The notes beneath the pieces were generated by a model that made no database searches, had not been told where the DNA came from, and saw only the letters and a program-made list of their open reading frames with translations. Source: Phycisphaeraceae bacterium (lineage in GTDB: Bacteria > Planctomycetota > Phycisphaerae > Phycisphaerales > UBA1924). From it: a DNA stretch of 64,000 nucleotides. Each line of letters starts with the position of its first letter. Position 1 is the stretch's first letter. This document shows positions 63,913 to 64,000 of this stretch, piece after piece. Position numbers and translations under genes: made by a program. The stretch covers positions 1-64,000 of the forward strand of contig JAHBXG010000008.1 of the NCBI GenBank assembly GCA_019636565.1. Direction: 5' to 3'.

Positions 63913-64000
63913 GTGTGCTTCCTTCCGCAAGACGTTGAGTTGTTTGGCCTTCACGTCGAAGGTCCCCCGTGGTACATGCGAGCGCACTCTGCTGTTCGAA

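Overview
The window reads as chromosomal DNA of a GC-rich, diderm-like member of the Planctomycetota, most likely class Phycisphaerae. This is inferred from gene content. The pointers are an FTLIEL prepilin-like protein of the H-X9-DG type, several PEP-CTERM proteins ending in a short hydrophobic stretch plus RRRRA, dockerin-like Asp-rich repeats ending in CP on secreted proteins, and a CxxCGYDxxGLP...CPxCG zinc ribbon appended to a transporter. I see no tRNA, rRNA, CRISPR array, transposase or phage gene.

Layout. 1-6.5 kb (+): a membrane glycosyltransferase, a small membrane protein, a prepilin-like protein, and a PstS-like binding protein fused to dockerin-like repeats. 6.6-10.8 kb: methyltransferase (-), MFS permease (+), small heat-shock protein (-), threonine aldolase (+). 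10.9-14.9 kb (-): four PEP-CTERM genes, three of them paralogues, each with its own intrinsic terminator; at least three share a structured 5' leader. 15.2-18.5 kb: comM (+), then a small membrane protein, pgpA and pgsA (-). 18.8-25.9 kb (+): nuoJKLMN, the membrane arm of complex I. 26-27.5 kb (+): an M64-type metallopeptidase with dockerin-like repeats.

27.5-45.3 kb (-) is one co-directional block. In transcription order it holds a helical protein of unknown function, a DotU/TssL-like protein, an IcmF/TssM-like protein, a TagF-like protein, a TpsB/FhaC-type outer-membrane transporter and a 2,853-residue TpsA/filamentous-haemagglutinin-like exoprotein. The first three genes overlap by ATGA, and the TagF-like and TpsB genes overlap by TGATG. 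Type VI-like inner-membrane parts are therefore physically coupled to a two-partner secretion pair. Just upstream on the same strand are a lipoprotein gene and a 1,490-residue protein with a degenerate kinase domain, a membrane segment, a long helical region and a C-terminal FGE/sulfatase-modifying-factor-like domain. These may belong to the same system.

51.2-53.3 kb (-): ybaB and dnaX. dnaX carries a complete -1 programmed frameshift signal: an A7 slippery run, a 0-frame stop one codon later, and a GC-rich hairpin 7 nt downstream. It should give a 382-residue gamma-like and a roughly 574-residue tau-like product. 53.5-64 kb: arylamine N-acetyltransferase, FAD monooxygenase, lipoprotein cyclophilin, Ser/Thr kinase with a beta-propeller-like C-terminus, MFS permease with a zinc ribbon, two tiny Thr-rich lipoproteins, a PNPOx-like protein and a DegP-type protease.

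The observations most worth following are the PEP-CTERM leader RNA, the coupling of type VI-like and two-partner secretion genes, and the dnaX recoding site.
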